64,000 bases of DNA. Source: Sutcliffiella horikoshii. GTDB taxonomy: Bacteria; Bacillota; Bacilli; Bacillales; Bacillaceae_I. Both the position numbers and the translations under genes were made by a program. Below, piece after piece: positions 17,782 to 27,113 of the stretch (positions within the stretch are counted from its first letter, which is position 1; the number at the start of each line of letters is the position of its first letter). The DNA lies in assembly GCF_002157855.1 (NCBI RefSeq), contig NZ_CP020880.1:2790001-2854000 (forward strand). The letters run 5' to 3'. Below the pieces are notes generated by a model. That model saw only the letters and a list, made by a program, of their open reading frames with translations, made no database searches and had not been told where the DNA came from.

Positions 17782-18729
17782 ATGTCAAAAGATTCAAAAC
17801 CTGTTTATGGAGGACAGGCTGTGGTTGAAGGTGTAATGTTTGGTGGAAAGCGCCATTATGTTACTGCCATTCGCAGAAAAGATGACTCCATCGAATACCT
17901 TCATGTGCCAAGAAAGGTAAATCCGACATTACAGTCTTTAAAAAAGATTCCTTTTATTCGCGGAATCGTTGCAATAGTGGAAGCTGCTGGGAATGGATCG
18001 AAGCATCTGAATTTTTCCACAGAGCGTTATGATGTGGATCCGAGTCAAGATGAGGAAGAGATTTATAACAAAAAAGAGCCTTCCAAGCTTGAAATGATTT
18101 TAAGCGTTGCAGCTGTCGGGGTATTATCGTTTATTTTCGGGAAATTCATCTTCACACTTGTGCCCGTTTTTTTGGCAGAACTGACAAAGCCAATTTTCCC
18201 AAGTGATTTTGCACAGGTATTAGTAGAAACGGTGTTTAAATTGATGCTTTTGTTGGCATACATATATTTCATCTCTTTTACCCCTATCATTAAAAGGGTA
18301 TTTCAATATCATGGTGCGGAGCATAAAGTGATTAACGCTTATGAAAACGGGAAAGAATTAACTGTAAGCAATATTCAAGCTCAATCTAGATTGCATTATA
18401 GATGTGGCAGCAGTTTTATCCTGTTCACAGTAGTTGTAGGCTTCTTTGTATACCTTCTTGTACCGACAGATCCTTTATGGGTGCGTGTACTGAATCGTTT
18501 AGCGCTCATTCCTGTTGTTTTAGGTATTTCTTTTGAAGTATTACAGCTTACGAACAAAGTCCGCGATATTCCTGTTTTAAAAGTTTTAGGGTATCCCGGC
18601 CTGTGGTTGCAATTGTTAACCACAAAGGAACCAACGGACGACCAAGTGGAGGTCGCTATCCTTTCCTTTAACAGATTATTGGAGCTAGAACAAGATTCAG
18701 AGAAAAAGATTACCGAAGAAATAGTATAA
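17782..18729 (+). CDS. yqhQ: DUF1385 membrane protein YqhQ
   Basis: 315 residues with the DUF1385 signatures YGGQAVVEGVMFGGK at the N terminus, HGAEHKVINAYENG near residue 175 and SRLHYRCGSSFIL near 205, plus about four transmembrane segments (roughly 110-130, 150-168, 205-225 and 240-258). The family is widespread and of unknown function; His, Glu and Cys in these motifs could bind metal. Divergent from yqhR and followed on the same strand by yqhP. Confidence 0.92.
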   Translation: MSKDSKPVYGGQAVVEGVMFGGKRHYVTAIRRKDDSIEYLHVPRKVNPTLQSLKKIPFIRGIVAIVEAAGNGSKHLNFSTERYDVDPSQDEEEIYNKKEPSKLEMILSVAAVGVLSFIFGKFIFTLVPVFLAELTKPIFPSDFAQVLVETVFKLMLLLAYIYFISFTPIIKRVFQYHGAEHKVINAYENGKELTVSNIQAQSRLHYRCGSSFILFTVVVGFFVYLLVPTDPLWVRVLNRLALIPVVLGISFEVLQLTNKVRDIPVLKVLGYPGLWLQLLTTKEPTDDQVEVAILSFNRLLELEQDSEKKITEEIV

Positions 18730-18829
18730 AAATCCGCAACAAGCCTTATCCTAGAAAATATACTATTAAAACAATCAGTGGTGGTAACCATCGAAAACAA
18801 GCATACTGGTTACCTGGGAGGTGGCGAAG

Positions 18830-19216
18830 ATGAAAAGAAGCTATCGAAAACCAATTTTCTATACTCTTGTTTCCTTAGCAGCTTTTTATTTGATCATTCA
18901 ATTATTTACTAATCCAGGAGGGTTATTTACGAGTCTCCTTTTAATTGTAGGGGGGGCAACCGTATTTTACTTAATTTTCCGCTATTTTATTCAAGGGAAA
19001 ATTGGAGCAAAAACGGATGCCAGGTATAGTAAGGCTGTGAAGCAATCCAAAAAGAAATACTCAGCCACAAGTAGCGCAAAGCCAACTATCAGCCCGATTA
19101 CATCCAGCAGAGATCGTGCAAGCTCCAAACCTGCCGCACCAAAACGCAAAGCCCCATCCCATCTGACCGTCATTGAAGGGAAAAAGGGCAAAAAGAAAAA
19201 CCGTGCTTTCTTTTAA
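18830..19216 (+). CDS. yqhP: YqhP-like small membrane protein (SA1362 family)
   Basis: 128 residues with two N-terminal transmembrane segments (about 8-24 and 30-52) and a basic, low-complexity tail rich in Lys, Ser and Pro. Function unknown. I place the start at ATG 18830, eight bases after GGGAGGTG; the in-frame GTG at 18821 overlaps that ribosome binding site. Position after yqhQ and convergent with the patatin gene matches B. subtilis. Confidence 0.8.
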   Translation: MKRSYRKPIFYTLVSLAAFYLIIQLFTNPGGLFTSLLLIVGGATVFYLIFRYFIQGKIGAKTDARYSKAVKQSKKKYSATSSAKPTISPITSSRDRASSKPAAPKRKAPSHLTVIEGKKGKKKNRAFF

Positions 19217-19241
19217 ATAAGGAAGCTCGGTTTTTTCTATT

Positions 19242-20126
19242 TTAGTAACACCACTTCATCAAAAATGCCTCTGCTCTTTTCCTCCCTATTTCCACTAGTC
19301 CCCTTTTCCGCTCCTCTGTTAAAGCAAATTCCGTCACAGCAATATGATCCATGGGGATAAAAATGACATCCTTCTCATGACGGCTGGAGATATGTTTGGC
19401 ATCATGAGCATCCTTCATCGTCTCAAACAGCGCGCCAAACATTGTGATGGCATTATCGATTTTGTTAACCGGCCGATCCTCTTGCTTTGCACTTAACTGA
19501 ATACCAAGAACAGGGCGCACTTTAGGAATACGGTCATTATCAAATAACCAAATAGGAAAATTGCTCAATACCCCTCCATCTACAAAAAGGAAGGTTACTC
19601 CCTTTCCCTTAAGTTTGACAGGTTCAAAAAAATAAGGAATGCTGCAGCTCATCCGTACCGCTTTGGCAACAGAAAATTTCTTCGGATCCGAATTATATTT
19701 GGGAAGGTCATCAGGAAGGACGGCAATGGTTCCACTTGTGAGGTCGGAGGCAATGATTCTGAGATGATCTTTGGGAAGATCTTCAAAAGTTTTTATCCCC
19801 TTTGCAGCTAGCTTTTTCTCTAGCCACCTCTCCAACACTTCCCCCTTATACAATCCAAGCCTCCAGTATAAAAGCACCCACTTGGTAATGGGTGATGGCA
19901 GAAAAGTTCTTCGTTGGTCTAAAAAATTCATGATATCTGTTTCATCAAGCATGTTACGGATTTCATTTGCGGTGTATCCTGCCGCTGTAAACGCAGCTAC
20001 AATAGAGCCCGCACTTGTCCCTGCTAACCGTTGGAACTTTAATCCCCTTTCCTCCACCGCCTGCAGCGCTCCGATAAGGGCAAACCCTTTAATTCCTCCT
20101 CCAGAAAATACACCATCTATCTTCAA
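19242..20126 (-). CDS. yqhO: patatin-like phospholipase (YqhO)
   Basis: Patatin-fold serine lipase of about 294 residues. GGGIKG near residues 10-14 is the oxyanion motif, GTSAGS holds the nucleophile Ser (about 38), and the dyad Asp is in VDGGVLSNFP. B. subtilis YqhO is 291 residues, beginning just before GVFSGGG. I therefore use the TTG at 20126 (MKIDGVFSGGG), which follows GGAGGGGTTCCA, rather than an upstream ATG that adds 31 residues unlike the family. Cytosolic. Confidence 0.88.
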   Translation of the reverse strand: MKIDGVFSGGGIKGFALIGALQAVEERGLKFQRLAGTSAGSIVAAFTAAGYTANEIRNMLDETDIMNFLDQRRTFLPSPITKWVLLYWRLGLYKGEVLERWLEKKLAAKGIKTFEDLPKDHLRIIASDLTSGTIAVLPDDLPKYNSDPKKFSVAKAVRMSCSIPYFFEPVKLKGKGVTFLFVDGGVLSNFPIWLFDNDRIPKVRPVLGIQLSAKQEDRPVNKIDNAITMFGALFETMKDAHDAKHISSRHEKDVIFIPMDHIAVTEFALTEERKRGLVEIGRKRAEAFLMKWCY

Positions 20127-20218
20127 TGGAACCCCTCCATCACATTGAACCGGATAACTTCCTTTTACATCTTTAATAAAGAAGAAGGGGAAATATACCG
20201 TTTTCCGTGATGAGAGCA

Positions 20219-20248
20219 AGAAAAAACCGGGCAGAAACCGCCCGGTCC
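20219..20248 (-). terminator. orphan intrinsic terminator upstream of yqhO
   Basis: ACCGGGC and GCCCGGT pair around a short loop (20226-20246), with TTTTTT following on the minus strand. It lies upstream of yqhO and far downstream of mntR, so it may stop read-through from mntR. Confidence 0.65.
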
Positions 20249-20267
20249 TTTAGTAGATTAATTAATC

Positions 20268-20403
20268 CCCGCTGTTCCTTTCCGCAAATGGCTTCGCTTT
20301 TCACGGGGCGACCTTGAGCCTCCTCGGCAAGCCTGCGGGGTCTCAACATTGCCGTTTCTCCCCCGTAGGAGTCTTCGCCATTTGCTCCAATACACAGCTA
20401 AAA
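20268..20403 (+). repeat. ~130-bp GC-rich interspersed repeat, copy 2
   Basis: Shares TTGAGCCTCCTCGG, GGGGTCTCAAC and GGAGTCTTCGCCAT with the other copies. Same orientation as the copies at 16872 and 60742; inverted relative to copy 3, which lies only about 75 bp away. Confidence 0.85.
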
Positions 20404-20477
20404 ACTACAAGAATAAAAAGTTAATTCCCTTCTCCGTTAACTCAATTACCTCTTCATAAACCCTATGTTGAATGAAG

Positions 20478-20612
20478 TGACTTAGTTGATTGGAGTGGAA
20501 GGCGCGCAGACGCCCGCGGGAGGAAGGGACAGGTGAGACCCCTGAAGCGTTGTGAGGAGGCTCACGGACCGCCCGCAGGCAAGCGAAGCGCGTGAAACGG
20601 AAATCAACAGAT
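20478..20612 (-). repeat. ~130-bp GC-rich interspersed repeat, copy 3 (inverted)
   Basis: Reads on the minus strand as GTGAGCCTCCTCACAACG, CAGGGGTCTCACCTG and so on, matching the others, and is closed by GTTGATT / AATCAAC arms. With copy 2 it forms a large inverted pair in the 550-bp gap between yqhO and mntR. The rest of the gap is A/T-rich and shows no gene. Confidence 0.85.
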
Positions 20613-20633
20613 TTTTATACTTTCTTATCTTTC

Positions 20634-20671
20634 AAAAAAAGAGACAGACCTCACTGCCAATTGGCAAGGTC
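20634..20671 (-). terminator. terminator of mntR
   Basis: AGACCTTGCC-AATT-GGCA and AGGTCT form a strong hairpin (20645-20671), then TTTTTTT on the minus strand. Confidence 0.8.
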
Positions 20672-20678
20672 TACCTCC

Positions 20679-21104
20679 TTACTGATTATCTTCATTTTGC
20701 TTTTGGATGGTTTGCAGTGCTTCCACGCGTTCTTTTTCTTCTTCAAAATATTGAACAAGATCCCCGATGCGATCAATGGCATTCCAGCTCAAGTGATGTT
20801 CAATACCTTCCACATCTTCATAAATATTTTCCTCATCTACACCTATCACACGCAAGAACTGCTCGAGTAATTCATGTCGATATACTAATCGCTTACCGAT
20901 TTTCTTTCCTTTAGTGGTAAGAACCAGTCCACGATATTTTTCATAGATTAAATATTGGTCCTTATCAAGTTTCTGGACCATTTTTGTAACAGAAGAGGGA
21001 TGTACCGCCAATGCTTCGGCAATGTCTGATACCCGTGCATATCCTTTATCTTCAATCAACATGTAAATCTGTTCTATGTAATCTTCCATACTTGGGGTAG
21101 GCAT
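20679..21104 (-). CDS. mntR: manganese-dependent transcriptional regulator MntR
   Basis: A DtxR-family dimeric repressor of manganese uptake genes, 141 residues. N-terminal winged helix (residues 1-60) and C-terminal metal/dimerisation domain. Metal ligands of the B. subtilis protein are present: Asp8, Glu11, and the His and Glu of YRHELLEQ and [10 protein letters not shown] choose ATG 21104 ([12 protein letters not shown], after GGAGGGATATT) because it matches the B. subtilis N terminus; eight upstream codons are not part of the protein. Confidence 0.96.
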   Translation of the reverse strand: MPTPSMEDYIEQIYMLIEDKGYARVSDIAEALAVHPSSVTKMVQKLDKDQYLIYEKYRGLVLTTKGKKIGKRLVYRHELLEQFLRVIGVDEENIYEDVEGIEHHLSWNAIDRIGDLVQYFEEEKERVEALQTIQKQNEDNQ

Positions 21105-21151
21105 AATATCCCTCCATTTCCAATCCACGTTCTAAGCCGTCATTTAAAATG

Positions 21152-21188
21152 ATACCCTAACTCATGGGGGATGACAAGTTAGGGTTTT
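21152..21188 (-). terminator. terminator of the ger operon
   Basis: CCCTAACT and AGTTAGGG pair across a 14-nt loop on the minus strand, between the gerC-like stop and mntR; a short U-rich stretch follows. Confidence 0.55.
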
Positions 21189-21214
21189 GTTACAGTAAAA
21201 GAGGAACAAAACAT

Positions 21215-22360
21215 TTAATTCTTTTCGTATTCATAGCTATTAAAATGGAAAATTTGAATATCGACTTTTACTTTTTTCAAGGAATCTTTTTTGAGGTAAA
21301 AATGTTTGGAGTCTTCTAATTCCTTAAAAGCCTCTCGATCTTTTCGATACCATTTCTCTCCTGCATTTAATAAATCAAGTTTGCTATCTACCCCTTTTTC
21401 ATAGAGATGTATGATTTGCATTTTTAATTCTTCTTCCAATAGTGTTTTTAGCTCGTCTGCAGATATATCCCTTAATTTCTCCAGCAAATCGGCTCGGGCA
21501 GAAATTTCTAGGGAGAAGACTGGTTCGGATTTATCTTTTTCGTAAGTAATCTTCATTTTCGGGCTGGATAGCTTTACTGCCGCGATTAATTCTTCCTTAT
21601 CTTTAACAGGTCGATTTAAAGCTATATTCTTTTCCACCATCCAATCGAGAAGTACGGCATCTTCCAAAGTAATATTTTTAACAAACGATTGCTGTTGAAA
21701 GACTGAGTATCCATCATAAAAAAGAACAGGAAATTCCTTTTCTGATACCCATGAGCTTGTATCGATGGTTACAGTAGGTATTTTCGCCACTCCCATTGGT
21801 TCATAATAGGACCTTAAGAAAAGTAAAAGTGAGGTTGGTTGCAACTCATCCTGTGCCAACCCATTTGCCTTATCTTTAAATAGAACTGTATAAACAGCAG
21901 GATAATTGAAAAGTGCTTTTATGTTAAAAATTTCTTCAATACTCTCTTCTGTCGTTACAATCCTCAATCTATGCCTAAGAGATTTATTTCTTGCAATCTC
22001 CTCTAAAACTTCCTTAGATTTACTATTTATTACACGCTGACTAAGAATAAGTGTTTTCACATGACCGAAATAGATAGGAGGATCGGACTTACCATACAAC
22101 TCACTAACAGCAAGATTTAACGTTTTACCTCTTGCCGATCCAACAAAGCTAGGAATTTTTTCAACTGGCTTCCCTCCTTCTTGCTTTGCCACATTTGCAA
22201 AGTTCAGCCCTTGAAGGTACACGATATACTCCTCTTCCGCTTCATCATAGTCCATTCCAATTGCCACAATGTAAGTTAGATCCTGGATATTTTTTATGCC
22301 TCCACACCCTGTTAGCAAAATTATACACAACAAAATGGAGATTGCTCCTTTACATTTCAA
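21215..22360 (-). CDS. spore germination lipoprotein, Ger(x)C family
   Basis: 381 residues with signal peptide and lipobox LLTGC near residue 19, followed by the GerC fold (N-terminal YIVAIGMDYDEAEEEYIVYLQG, then the C-terminal half with the Ger(x)C pattern of long helices). It is the C subunit of a germinant receptor on the spore inner membrane. The start is TTG at 22360 after GAGGTGAGC; it overlaps the stop of the A gene by four bases, indicating translational coupling. Which germinant it serves cannot be told. Confidence 0.9.
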   Translation of the reverse strand: MKCKGAISILLCIILLTGCGGIKNIQDLTYIVAIGMDYDEAEEEYIVYLQGLNFANVAKQEGGKPVEKIPSFVGSARGKTLNLAVSELYGKSDPPIYFGHVKTLILSQRVINSKSKEVLEEIARNKSLRHRLRIVTTEESIEEIFNIKALFNYPAVYTVLFKDKANGLAQDELQPTSLLLFLRSYYEPMGVAKIPTVTIDTSSWVSEKEFPVLFYDGYSVFQQQSFVKNITLEDAVLLDWMVEKNIALNRPVKDKEELIAAVKLSSPKMKITYEKDKSEPVFSLEISARADLLEKLRDISADELKTLLEEELKMQIIHLYEKGVDSKLDLLNAGEKWYRKDREAFKELEDSKHFYLKKDSLKKVKVDIQIFHFNSYEYEKN

Positions 22361-23808
22361 TTATGCTCACCTCTTGTTGCATCATCAGGACTAGTTGAGG
22401 TAGTTCTTGACTTGTAGAATTGGACCGGTGCCTTTAAAAAGGATTTCACAATCTCTGTAAAGCTAATAGGTGCCAACGATCCAAAGTATGGCGCTCCAAA
22501 TGAATTTAAGGTGGAAAAATAGAAAACAGCCAATATAAAGCTTAAGATCACTCCAAATAACCCGAAAAATGTACTTATCAAAATAACAGCAAATCGAATG
22601 ATAGTAATGGCTGAACTTAAAGACTGGTTCACTAATGTAAAGGAAGCAATATATGTGGTAGCAGCAACCACCAACATGGTTGGGGATGTTAAACCTGCTC
22701 GGATAGCTGCATCTCCGACAATTAAACCTCCAAGAACCGCTACCGTCTGTCCAATGGCTCGTGGAAGGCGTACTCCTGCTTCATTAAATAATTCAAACAG
22801 GAATAAGATGATAAACATTTCGATCGGTGCAGACAATGGCAACCCAAAACGTGAAACCGATATGGTAGCAACAAGTAAATATGGTATTTGCTCTATATTA
22901 AAGGCGGAAAAAGCAATCCAAATACCAGGCAAAAAACCCGAAACCATAATCCCAAACATTCTTATTAACCGCTCAATTGAAACAAAAGCATAACTTATAT
23001 AGGTATCTTCTGGAGATTTCGTTTGCAATAATAAATTTACCGGTGCAAACGAAACAGTAGGGTTTCCATCCACTAATAATGCAAATCTTCCTTGATTTAA
23101 GACTTGTACAACAAAGTCAGGCCTTCCGGAAAAATCCATCGTCGGAAAGACAGAGTAAGGACGATCACGAACAGAGGATTCCAATTCATAAGCACTAGTC
23201 AAAATGTCCAGTTCGACTCCATTTAGTCTTGTTCTTATTTCATGAAGAACCTTCTTATCAATAACATCATTAAGATACATTAATACTACTTTTGTCTTGC
23301 TCCGTTTCCCTATAGTAAATTTCTCCATGCACAATGAAGGGGTATTAAGTCTCCTTCTTATCAACGAAACATTTGTTTTAATGTCCTCTACAAACCCGTC
23401 TTTTGGTCCTCTGATTGAGGTTTCTAATGCTGATTCTTCCGGTTGACGCTTTGGAAACTCACCAGCCTTAAGACTTAGTAAACTATCCCCTGCATAGAAA
23501 ATTACATTTCCTTCAAAAAGCAAAGAAGCCACATCTTCCATCGATTTGAAGGTGACCTCCTCGATTTGAAACAATGCCTGCAAATGTGACTTGATGGAAA
23601 CATCCTTACATTCGCTAAGCTTAGGTAAAATATATTGATCCAAATATTGGAGGTTAACAAGGCTGTCTATGTATAGTAATTCAAATGATTCGCCATCGTT
23701 TTTATGTACTTTGTATACAAAATCCTGGCTTTGACTGAATAAAGATTTAAGTTGATCAACTTTTTCATTGAGATTATCTTTATTATCCAGGTTGGTTGTG
23801 TTTTCCAT
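22357..23808 (-). CDS. spore germination protein, GerA family (A subunit)
   Basis: 483 residues. A soluble N-terminal region (about 1-270, with KSKTKVVLMYLNDVIDKKVL and the conserved GRPDFVVQVLNQGRFALLVDGNP) is followed by four to five membrane segments (about 285-435, containing GLPLSAPIEMFIILFLFELFNEAG). It is the large subunit of a Ger receptor, now thought to form an oligomeric ion channel in the spore inner membrane. Its start overlaps the upstream B gene by 26 bases. Confidence 0.93.
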   Translation of the reverse strand: MENTTNLDNKDNLNEKVDQLKSLFSQSQDFVYKVHKNDGESFELLYIDSLVNLQYLDQYILPKLSECKDVSIKSHLQALFQIEEVTFKSMEDVASLLFEGNVIFYAGDSLLSLKAGEFPKRQPEESALETSIRGPKDGFVEDIKTNVSLIRRRLNTPSLCMEKFTIGKRSKTKVVLMYLNDVIDKKVLHEIRTRLNGVELDILTSAYELESSVRDRPYSVFPTMDFSGRPDFVVQVLNQGRFALLVDGNPTVSFAPVNLLLQTKSPEDTYISYAFVSIERLIRMFGIMVSGFLPGIWIAFSAFNIEQIPYLLVATISVSRFGLPLSAPIEMFIILFLFELFNEAGVRLPRAIGQTVAVLGGLIVGDAAIRAGLTSPTMLVVAATTYIASFTLVNQSLSSAITIIRFAVILISTFFGLFGVILSFILAVFYFSTLNSFGAPYFGSLAPISFTEIVKSFLKAPVQFYKSRTTSTSPDDATRGEHN

Positions 23809-24901
23809 TTGAATCCTCTCTTTTCCTCATAACTATTATCAGTAAGGCTGATATTAGTATTTGGAATAGAAAAAATGCCATGCATGCTGGTAAAAAATAA
23901 CGGTAAATAAACTCATAGAAATAAAAAGTCTCCACTTCTATCCACGTAACACCGAAAAAAATCAGATAAATCCCCACAACCAAGATAGGGTTCAACTTAT
24001 ACTGCTTTTTCTTTTTGGTGAAAAAAGCAGCAGCAAGATAGATAAACAAACCAATTCTTATAATGGCCCCACTTAACCATTGATAAAGGGCAAAAAAATC
24101 CATGTGTGAAATATAATCACCTATATTCAAGACCCGCCATTGTTCATATGCAGGATAGCGGAAATTTGCCGATTCAACAGGGCCAAACTCCATGATAGCA
24201 GCAGTCAATGGACCAAGGATTAACCCCATTAATAAGGTGATTAAAATGAAAAGATGCCTGAATTTAATTGGAGATTGTGAATAAGGTTGTAATAAAACGA
24301 TAAGGTAGATTTCAAGAAGTCCTGAAAGAGAATAAATGATCGCTTCTATCACTGGTGTGTATCCTTCACTAAACAACGGAAACAATAGGCTTGGGTCTTT
24401 AATGGAAGTATTGGTAATGGCGATGAAAATGCCTAAAATCATCACTAACGGAAGCAAAAAACCGCTAGAAATAGCCATATACTTTATTCCACCAAGTGTC
24501 ACCACACAGCAGACTAATATCATAATTAAATTAATCATCGTAACCGAAGCATCAGCTAGAAAGTAAGCATTAAGCCAGATCATTAAATCTCTAAAGGTAA
24601 CATATGCACTCAAAAAAAGATAAACAACAACCGGCATTGAAATTAATGCAGATACAAATTTTCCAAATCGCTTTTCCACCATTGCGAAAAATCCCTTATC
24701 AGAGCAGTTCTTAGTTATAAAATATACCAACCATAGAAAGACCAGCCCGATTGGGTAAGCTATGAGCACACCTAACCAACTGTCCCTGCCCGCAGCATTT
24801 AATAGATTCGGTATGAGGATAACGTGGTTGAGTAACCCAGTTGATAATATCAACATCATGAATAGCTGTCTTGGAATTAGGATTTTCGTTACGTTCTGCA
24901 T
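23783..24901 (-). CDS. spore germination permease, GerB family (B subunit)
   Basis: 372 residues with about ten membrane helices of the APC-type endospore germination permease family; this subunit usually binds the germinant amino acid. It is the first gene of the operon, so the order here is B-A-C rather than the A-B-C of gerA or A-C-B of gerK. ATG follows CTGGAGATGGCCC. Confidence 0.92.
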   Translation of the reverse strand: MQNVTKILIPRQLFMMLILSTGLLNHVILIPNLLNAAGRDSWLGVLIAYPIGLVFLWLVYFITKNCSDKGFFAMVEKRFGKFVSALISMPVVVYLFLSAYVTFRDLMIWLNAYFLADASVTMINLIMILVCCVVTLGGIKYMAISSGFLLPLVMILGIFIAITNTSIKDPSLLFPLFSEGYTPVIEAIIYSLSGLLEIYLIVLLQPYSQSPIKFRHLFILITLLMGLILGPLTAAIMEFGPVESANFRYPAYEQWRVLNIGDYISHMDFFALYQWLSGAIIRIGLFIYLAAAFFTKKKKQYKLNPILVVGIYLIFFGVTWIEVETFYFYEFIYRYFLPACMAFFLFQILISALLIIVMRKREDSNGKHNQPG

Positions 24902-24972
24902 GGGCCATCTCCAGGTTCATTAAAGTTACTTTTATGATGACCTGGATTTGATAAAATATGCCAATTCGAACA

Positions 24973-25014
24973 AACAAAAAAGAGTATGGAATACACTAGC
25001 ATTCCACACTCTTT
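24973..25014 (-). terminator. terminator of nrdJ
   Basis: GAGTGTGGAATGC and GTATTCCATACTC form a hairpin on the minus strand with TTTTTTG after it, ten bases beyond the nrdJ stop. Confidence 0.8.
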
Positions 25015-25023
25015 TCGTTAAGA

Positions 25024-26793
25024 TTATAATCCGCACTTAAGTTGCGCACCGCAATCTGTGCAAGTATTGCATCCGCCGATTTCTTTAACCGTACCAATAC
25101 GGCATACTGGGCAGGTGTTCCCTACTTCTGATCCGTATTGAACATTGGTCGAGCGTAAATCATTAATTGTTTCAACGAGGACGACCGGCTTTTTTACCAC
25201 ATCTTCCATTTGAATCTGTTCGCCTTCATCCATCGTGTTCTCTTCTGCTTTTAGCGTCAGTACCTGGGAGTCACGGCTTCCATCCACATAAACGGTACCG
25301 CCTTTTGCTCCACCTTTATAGAGGCGTTCGTATACTTTCTTCACTTGATCAACCGTATATCCTTTCGGTGCGTTTACCGTTTTGGAAATGGAACTGTCAA
25401 TCCAGTTTTGGATAATACATTGAACATCAGCATGCGCTTGTGGAGCGAGTTCCATTGCAGAGATGAACCAGTTTGGCAGGTTCTCTGCATCTGCTTCTGG
25501 GTTCGCATCCAAGTACTCTTGTACGATGTCAGCCTTTACCTCAATGAACTTCCCTAGACGTCCACTGCGGAAGTAAGAGAAGGAGAAGTATGGCTCAAGT
25601 CCTGTAGATACCCCTACCATTGTTCCTGTAGATCCAGTTGGAGCTACTGTTAACAAGTGAGAGTTACGGATACCTGAGGATAGAATTCCTTCTTTAATAT
25701 CTTCCGGCATCTTGCTCATGAAGCCTGTTTTCGTAAATGCGTCACGAAGACGATTCGTTTCTTCTTCTGTGGCACCTTCTAAGAACGGGAAGCTTCCTTT
25801 TTCTTTTCCAAGTTCTACAGAAGCACGATATGCAGTAACCGCAATCGTTTCAAATACTTTATCTACAAGCTCATTGCCTTTTTCAGAGCCGTATTCTGTT
25901 TCACAATAGATTAATAGGTCGTGAAGGCCCATTACTCCTAAACCAACACGGCGCTCACCTAATGCCTGTTTTTTATTTTCTTCTAAGAAGTAAGGTGTCG
26001 CGTCGATAACGTTATCTTGCATTCTAACGCCGACTTCTACTGTTTGTTTCAGCTTTTCGAAGTTTACTGTTTTCGTTTCCTTGTCCGCAAATTGAGCAAG
26101 GTTTACTGCTGCCAAGTTACAGACAGAAAATGGTGCGAGGGGTTGTTCCCCACATGGGTTGGTTGCTACAACCTTTTGTCCGTATGCTTTTGCATTTGTC
26201 ATATCGTTAGCATTGTCGATAAAGAAGATTCCAGGCTCAGCTGAGTATGTTGCACAAATATTGACCAGGTTCCAAAGTTCTTTCGCCTTAATCTTTCTGT
26301 ACACTCTCACTTTGTGACCAAGTTTCTCCCACTCTCGTACGTCTCCAACTTCTGACCATTGTTCATTATAGATAGCCATTTCGTCTTTATCGTATGCTTC
26401 CACATCAGGGAAACGAAGATCAAAGTCAGCGTCGTTTTCAACAGCTTCCATAAACTCTTTTGTGAGGGTAATGGAAATGTTGGCTCCTGTAAGGAACTCT
26501 GAGTTATGAACTGTATAGGTTCCGCCAACTTTCAATTTCTGCTCTGCATCTTTGATGATTGCTTCTGTAAATCCGCCATATCCAGGGATGTGCTTGAAGT
26601 TTGTCACAGATTGATACATTGTAATTTCTTGATCTGTTAACGGGGTGAACTTCAGCTTATCTTCAGCTGCTTTTTTAATGCTTTCATCGTTTGTATTTTC
26701 AATTAGGTAGCGTAGAATTCTCGGGTTTTGCATTTTGGAGATGATAAATTCAACGATATCTGGGTGCCAGTCTGCTAGCATAATCATTTGAGC
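25024..26793 (-). CDS. nrdJ: class II (B12-dependent) ribonucleotide reductase NrdJ, exon 2
   Basis: The C-terminal 589 residues of an adenosylcobalamin-dependent ribonucleotide reductase, which makes deoxyribonucleotides without oxygen dependence. Visible are NPCGEQ with the radical Cys and Glu of the active site, VCNLAAVNLAQF with the second redox Cys, GLGVMGLHDLL, the PTGSTGTMVGVSTGLEP substrate loop, and a C-terminal cluster CPVC...CNTC...C...C for thioredoxin-coupled re-reduction. It begins GCT CAA ATG, directly continuing exon 1 (GGSRRG|AQMIMLADW). A separate ATG three bases upstream, inside the intron, is only an apparent start. Spliced length is 855 residues. Confidence 0.93.
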   Translation of the reverse strand, partial: AQMIMLADWHPDIVEFIISKMQNPRILRYLIENTNDESIKKAAEDKLKFTPLTDQEITMYQSVTNFKHIPGYGGFTEAIIKDAEQKLKVGGTYTVHNSEFLTGANISITLTKEFMEAVENDADFDLRFPDVEAYDKDEMAIYNEQWSEVGDVREWEKLGHKVRVYRKIKAKELWNLVNICATYSAEPGIFFIDNANDMTNAKAYGQKVVATNPCGEQPLAPFSVCNLAAVNLAQFADKETKTVNFEKLKQTVEVGVRMQDNVIDATPYFLEENKKQALGERRVGLGVMGLHDLLIYCETEYGSEKGNELVDKVFETIAVTAYRASVELGKEKGSFPFLEGATEEETNRLRDAFTKTGFMSKMPEDIKEGILSSGIRNSHLLTVAPTGSTGTMVGVSTGLEPYFSFSYFRSGRLGKFIEVKADIVQEYLDANPEADAENLPNWFISAMELAPQAHADVQCIIQNWIDSSISKTVNAPKGYTVDQVKKVYERLYKGGAKGGTVYVDGSRDSQVLTLKAEENTMDEGEQIQMEDVVKKPVVLVETINDLRSTNVQYGSEVGNTCPVCRIGTVKEIGGCNTCTDCGAQLKCGL

Positions 26794-27113
26794 CATTTCG
26801 TTACGCCGATTCGCTTAATCGACTCTCTATGTCACCATAGAGTTCAGACCATATCTTACACTTTTTAAAGTGTCCTCGCACTTCGGATTCGCTTGAATCC
26901 TACTCTACTCACTTCTGCCATACTTCGGCATGTTTTCGATGGTCGTTGAACCTTCACCATTTCACAGGTGCTTGGCTGCTGATTATCTTTGACCGCTTGT
27001 TGTTTTTAGGCATTCACGCTCACCGTTTCCAGTCACGTTGTAGCCAACAAGTCATAAAAGACTTTCCAGCAATTCACGAGGTTTGTTTATAGACGAGGCA
27101 CTTAAGCTGATTT
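26794..27113 (-). ncRNA. group I self-splicing intron in nrdJ
   Basis: A 320-nt insert that splits nrdJ exactly inside the conserved SRRG-A site, keeps the frame when removed, and has group I core elements in order: P (AATTGCTGGAAAG), Q (AATCAGCAGCC), R (TTCAACGACCATC) and S (AGATATGGTCTGAAC). P7 is perfect (GACCAU with AUGGUC). The 5' exon end GACGUGGU pairs with the internal guide GCCUCGUC (27092-27099), leaving the required U-G pair at the splice site. The intron ends in G. There is no homing-endonuclease ORF inside. Confidence 0.93.
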
